Positions 62,108 through 64,000 of a DNA stretch of 64,000 bases are shown one piece after another. The translations under genes and the position numbers were made by a program. The stretch is from Phycisphaerales bacterium (GTDB taxonomy: Bacteria > Planctomycetota > Phycisphaerae > Phycisphaerales > SM1A02). The stretch spans positions 4,885-68,884 of the forward strand of contig JAKVBT010000012.1 of the NCBI GenBank assembly GCA_022446905.1, read 5' to 3'. The notes beneath the pieces are model-generated. The model saw only the letters and a program-made list of their open reading frames with translations. It searched no databases and was not told the origin of the DNA. How positions within the stretch are numbered: the stretch's first letter is position 1; every line of letters begins with the position of its first letter.

Positions 62108-62533
62108 TCAATCCCATCGCTTCGACCGCTCCTGCTTACGCTGCCCGCGTCGTTGTTTGGCCTCAAGACGCCGTGCCCGGCTCGCTTTGGTGGGTTTGGT
62201 CGCCCGCCGAACCTTGACTGGCCGCAAGGCCTCTGCCAGAAGCGTGGCCAGCCGCGTCCGGGCTTCAGCCATATTTCGCCCTTGTTGTCGGTGCCGCCCA
62301 CACATGACCTGAAGGCACTGATCGGCAGTCAACCGGTGTCCCAGCCGCCGATGGATCATCCCCAGACGCACCGGACCGAGAATGCCTGCTGCTTGGGCGA
62401 GGTCGAGCTGGAGGGTCACACGTGTTTGGACACGATTGAGCCGCTGCCCCCCAGGCCCCGAGGCGGTGGAGGTATGTACCTGGAGACACCGTCCTGGAAT
62501 CGTGACTCTTTGATTGATGATCAGATCATCCAT
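62108..62533 (-). CDS. arfB: Peptidyl-tRNA hydrolase ArfB-like ribosome rescue factor
   Basis: A 141-residue release-factor-like protein that hydrolyses peptidyl-tRNA on stalled ribosomes. The catalytic GGQ lies in STASGPGGQRLNRVQTRV and the basic C-terminal tail (TKPTKASRARRLEAKQRRGQ) is the part that inserts in the mRNA channel. The ATG at 62533 gives the ArfB start (MDDLIINQRVTIPG). It is divergent from the RlmL-like gene, 66 bp between starts. Confidence 0.93.
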   Translation of the reverse strand: MDDLIINQRVTIPGRCLQVHTSTASGPGGQRLNRVQTRVTLQLDLAQAAGILGPVRLGMIHRRLGHRLTADQCLQVMCGRHRQQGRNMAEARTRLATLLAEALRPVKVRRATKPTKASRARRLEAKQRRGQRKQERSKRWD

Positions 62534-62599
62534 TGGCCTGCAATCACCTGTAGTCTGTCTCGACGTGCCGCGCCCCAACTCCGCGCGACCGCCATCGAT

Positions 62600-63787
62600 A
62601 TGGACTGTAGCCGCTCAACCACCCTGCGTATCACCGGAACAGCGGGCCTGATTGATGTCCTCCAAGAGGAGGTCATCGCATTGGGCCTGTCCTGCGATGC
62701 AGTCGATGCCACTGCAGTTGAAGTTCAAGGTTCGCTGCTGGACGCCATGCGGCTGAATCTCCATTTGACCACTGCGATGTCTGTACGTGCGTTGGTCGAG
62801 CGCTTCCCATGCGACGACCCCGACACGCTGTACCGACACATCAACAACCTCCCCTGGGATGACATGATCCCTGCCGATGGATATCTCACGGTGACATCCA
62901 GTGTGCGGCATCCCTCCATCTCCAACACCATGTTCGCCAATGTGCGGGTGAAGGACGCCATCGTCGATCGCATTCGAAAAGTGCATGGCGCTCGACCTGA
63001 TTCAGGATCTGACCCACGCGGTGTCGTGGTGTACCTCCACTGGTCCGGATCAACAGCATCAATCTGGCTTGATACATCTGGCCGGAAACTGTCCGATCGC
63101 GGCTATCGCCGCATGCCTCACCGAGCGCCGATGCGCGAGACGATCGCTGCAGCCATTCTTCGGAAGGCACATTGGACTGGTGACACACCACTGGTCGTGC
63201 CAATGTGCGGCAGTGGCACGATTGCGATTGAAGCAGCGCTCATGGCCTCCGGACGACCGCCAGGGCTACTCCGCACAACCCCCTTTGGCTTTGAACATCT
63301 GATTGGATTCGACCGCGCACAGTGGCAGGCCATCCGCGCCGAAGCCACGCCTTCAAAATCCCGCCGCCGACAACCACTTCCCCAAATCATTGCCAACGAC
63401 ATCGACCCTGAAGCGTTGCAAGCAATCGAACGAAACGCTCAGACTGCTGGCTGCGCGCAGCACATTGCATGTTCCGTATGTGATTTCCGTGACACCCCGT
63501 TGCCTTCATCGCCCGGAACCATCGTGTATCACCCAGGGTATGGACTGCGACTTGGAGAAGATGAGTCGCTCGAACCGCTATATAAGCACATCGGTGATCA
63601 TATGAAGCAACAGTGCGGCGGTTGGCAAGGGTGGGTGTTTACAGGAAACCTTGAATTGGCTAAACGCATCGGACTACGACCATCGTGTCGAATTCCAGTG
63701 CGACATGCCAATTTGGAGGCTCGCCTACTTGGTTTCGAACTCTGGCAGGGGTCTGACGACCCAGCCTCGCAAGGGGCCGCCTCATGA
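62600..63787 (+). CDS. RlmL-like rRNA guanine-N2 methyltransferase with altered NPPY motif
   Basis: A 395-residue protein from the ATG at 62600; the open frame runs upstream to 62153 but there it is antisense to arfB. An N-terminal THUMP-like half (TGTAGLIDVLQEEVIALGLS; LLDAMRLNLHLTTAMSVRAL) is followed by an SAM-dependent domain with motif I VPMCGSGTIAIEAALMASGR and NDIDPEALQAIERNAQTAG. In place of the usual NPPYGERL catalytic loop it has YHPGYGLRLG, with Asn replaced by His, so base-flipping chemistry could be altered. It overlaps the next gene by ATGA. Confidence 0.85.
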   Translation: MDCSRSTTLRITGTAGLIDVLQEEVIALGLSCDAVDATAVEVQGSLLDAMRLNLHLTTAMSVRALVERFPCDDPDTLYRHINNLPWDDMIPADGYLTVTSSVRHPSISNTMFANVRVKDAIVDRIRKVHGARPDSGSDPRGVVVYLHWSGSTASIWLDTSGRKLSDRGYRRMPHRAPMRETIAAAILRKAHWTGDTPLVVPMCGSGTIAIEAALMASGRPPGLLRTTPFGFEHLIGFDRAQWQAIRAEATPSKSRRRQPLPQIIANDIDPEALQAIERNAQTAGCAQHIACSVCDFRDTPLPSSPGTIVYHPGYGLRLGEDESLEPLYKHIGDHMKQQCGGWQGWVFTGNLELAKRIGLRPSCRIPVRHANLEARLLGFELWQGSDDPASQGAAS

Positions 63788-64000
63788 AACTCCTGCTCAT
63801 CATGCTCACGGTGGTCGTAACGCCAACCACCCCAGTCCAGCAATCCTCTCCAAACGTCACGGTCATTGGCGCAAGCGCCTCGGCTGGTTGGGGTGTCGTC
63901 GTGCAACAATCAACCAATGCCGATCAGAAACCGCGACTTCATCATCGACATATCCACCTTGGAGATGTCCTTGACGCCATCATCACACCAGCCTCTTCCA
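63784..64000 (+). CDS. Secreted SGNH-hydrolase-like protein, N-terminal part
   Basis: The first 72 codons of a gene that runs off the window. A short signal-like helix (MKLLLIMLTVVVTPTTPVQQ) is followed by VTVIGASASAGWGV, which looks like block I of SGNH/GDSL hydrolases (Gly-x-Ser with the nucleophile). The ATG overlaps the methyltransferase stop (ATGA). Only the start is seen, so the family is tentative. Confidence 0.45.
   Translation, partial: MKLLLIMLTVVVTPTTPVQQSSPNVTVIGASASAGWGVVVQQSTNADQKPRLHHRHIHLGDVLDAIITPASS

Noticed and set aside
62153-62599. Upstream extension of the RlmL-like reading frame
   Set aside because: It overlaps arfB on the opposite strand and its translation is low-complexity; family similarity begins just after 62600.

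Overview
The window looks like a chromosomal segment of a Planctomycetota bacterium, probably of the Phycisphaerae type. The signs are: large secreted proteins with Asp/Cys-rich calcium-binding repeats and dockerin-like C-termini, tandem Tat-exported Gfo/Idh/MocA oxidoreductases, a wza/wzc-like polysaccharide locus fused to an exosortase system, and medium-high GC with dense ATGA stop/start overlaps. The taxonomic call is an inference from gene content. About 52 protein genes are supported. I found no rRNA, tRNA, CRISPR array, insertion sequence or phage gene.

Layout. 1-1181 is the 5' part of dnaK, cut by the window edge. 1831-4683 holds an ATP-grasp protein, a lipoprotein and a tRNA-dihydrouridine synthase. 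19146 down to 4699 (minus) is a mixed type IV pilus/type II secretion locus: pilin, a small membrane protein, pseudopilin, PilM-PilN-PilO-PilP-like proteins, secretin, TPR lipoprotein, then a signalling cassette (histidine kinase, response regulator, HD-GYP phosphodiesterase, STAS protein), then the GspE ATPase and GspF platform protein. 19371-24890 has a glycosyltransferase, a sulfotransferase-like protein and a serine pathway cluster (DUF1015, serA, serC). 38308 down to 24892 (minus) is a polysaccharide locus: Wza-like exporter, exosortase/EpsI fusion, 1696-residue TPR protein, Wzc-like tyrosine kinase, WecA-like transferase, low-molecular-weight phosphatase, fructosamine kinase.

38522-46028 combines lipA with a stress block: a ClC channel carrying an inserted J-like domain, a group-2 sigma-70 factor, an HdeD-like membrane protein and four Hsp20-type genes. 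46348-54581 holds apbE, a translationally coupled operon (FGE-domain protein, two Tat-exported oxidoreductases, Tat-exported TIM-barrel protein), an MFS sugar/nucleoside transporter, threonine aldolase and pyrophosphatase. 54572-61931 encodes two giant secreted proteins, one a subtilisin-like protease. 62108-64000 has ArfB, an RlmL-like methyltransferase and the start of an SGNH-like protein.

The most unusual signals are two. First, a 17-bp element (GGyACGCCrsTTGyGAC on the coding strand) lies upstream of dnaK and of two hsp20 transcription units. It resembles a sigma-54 -24/-12 promoter, and in each case a hairpin sits right where the transcript should begin. This points to a shared chaperone regulon. 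Second, the ClC channel has a DnaJ-like domain without HPD inserted in its second membrane half, encoded beside a sigma factor and the sHsp cluster.
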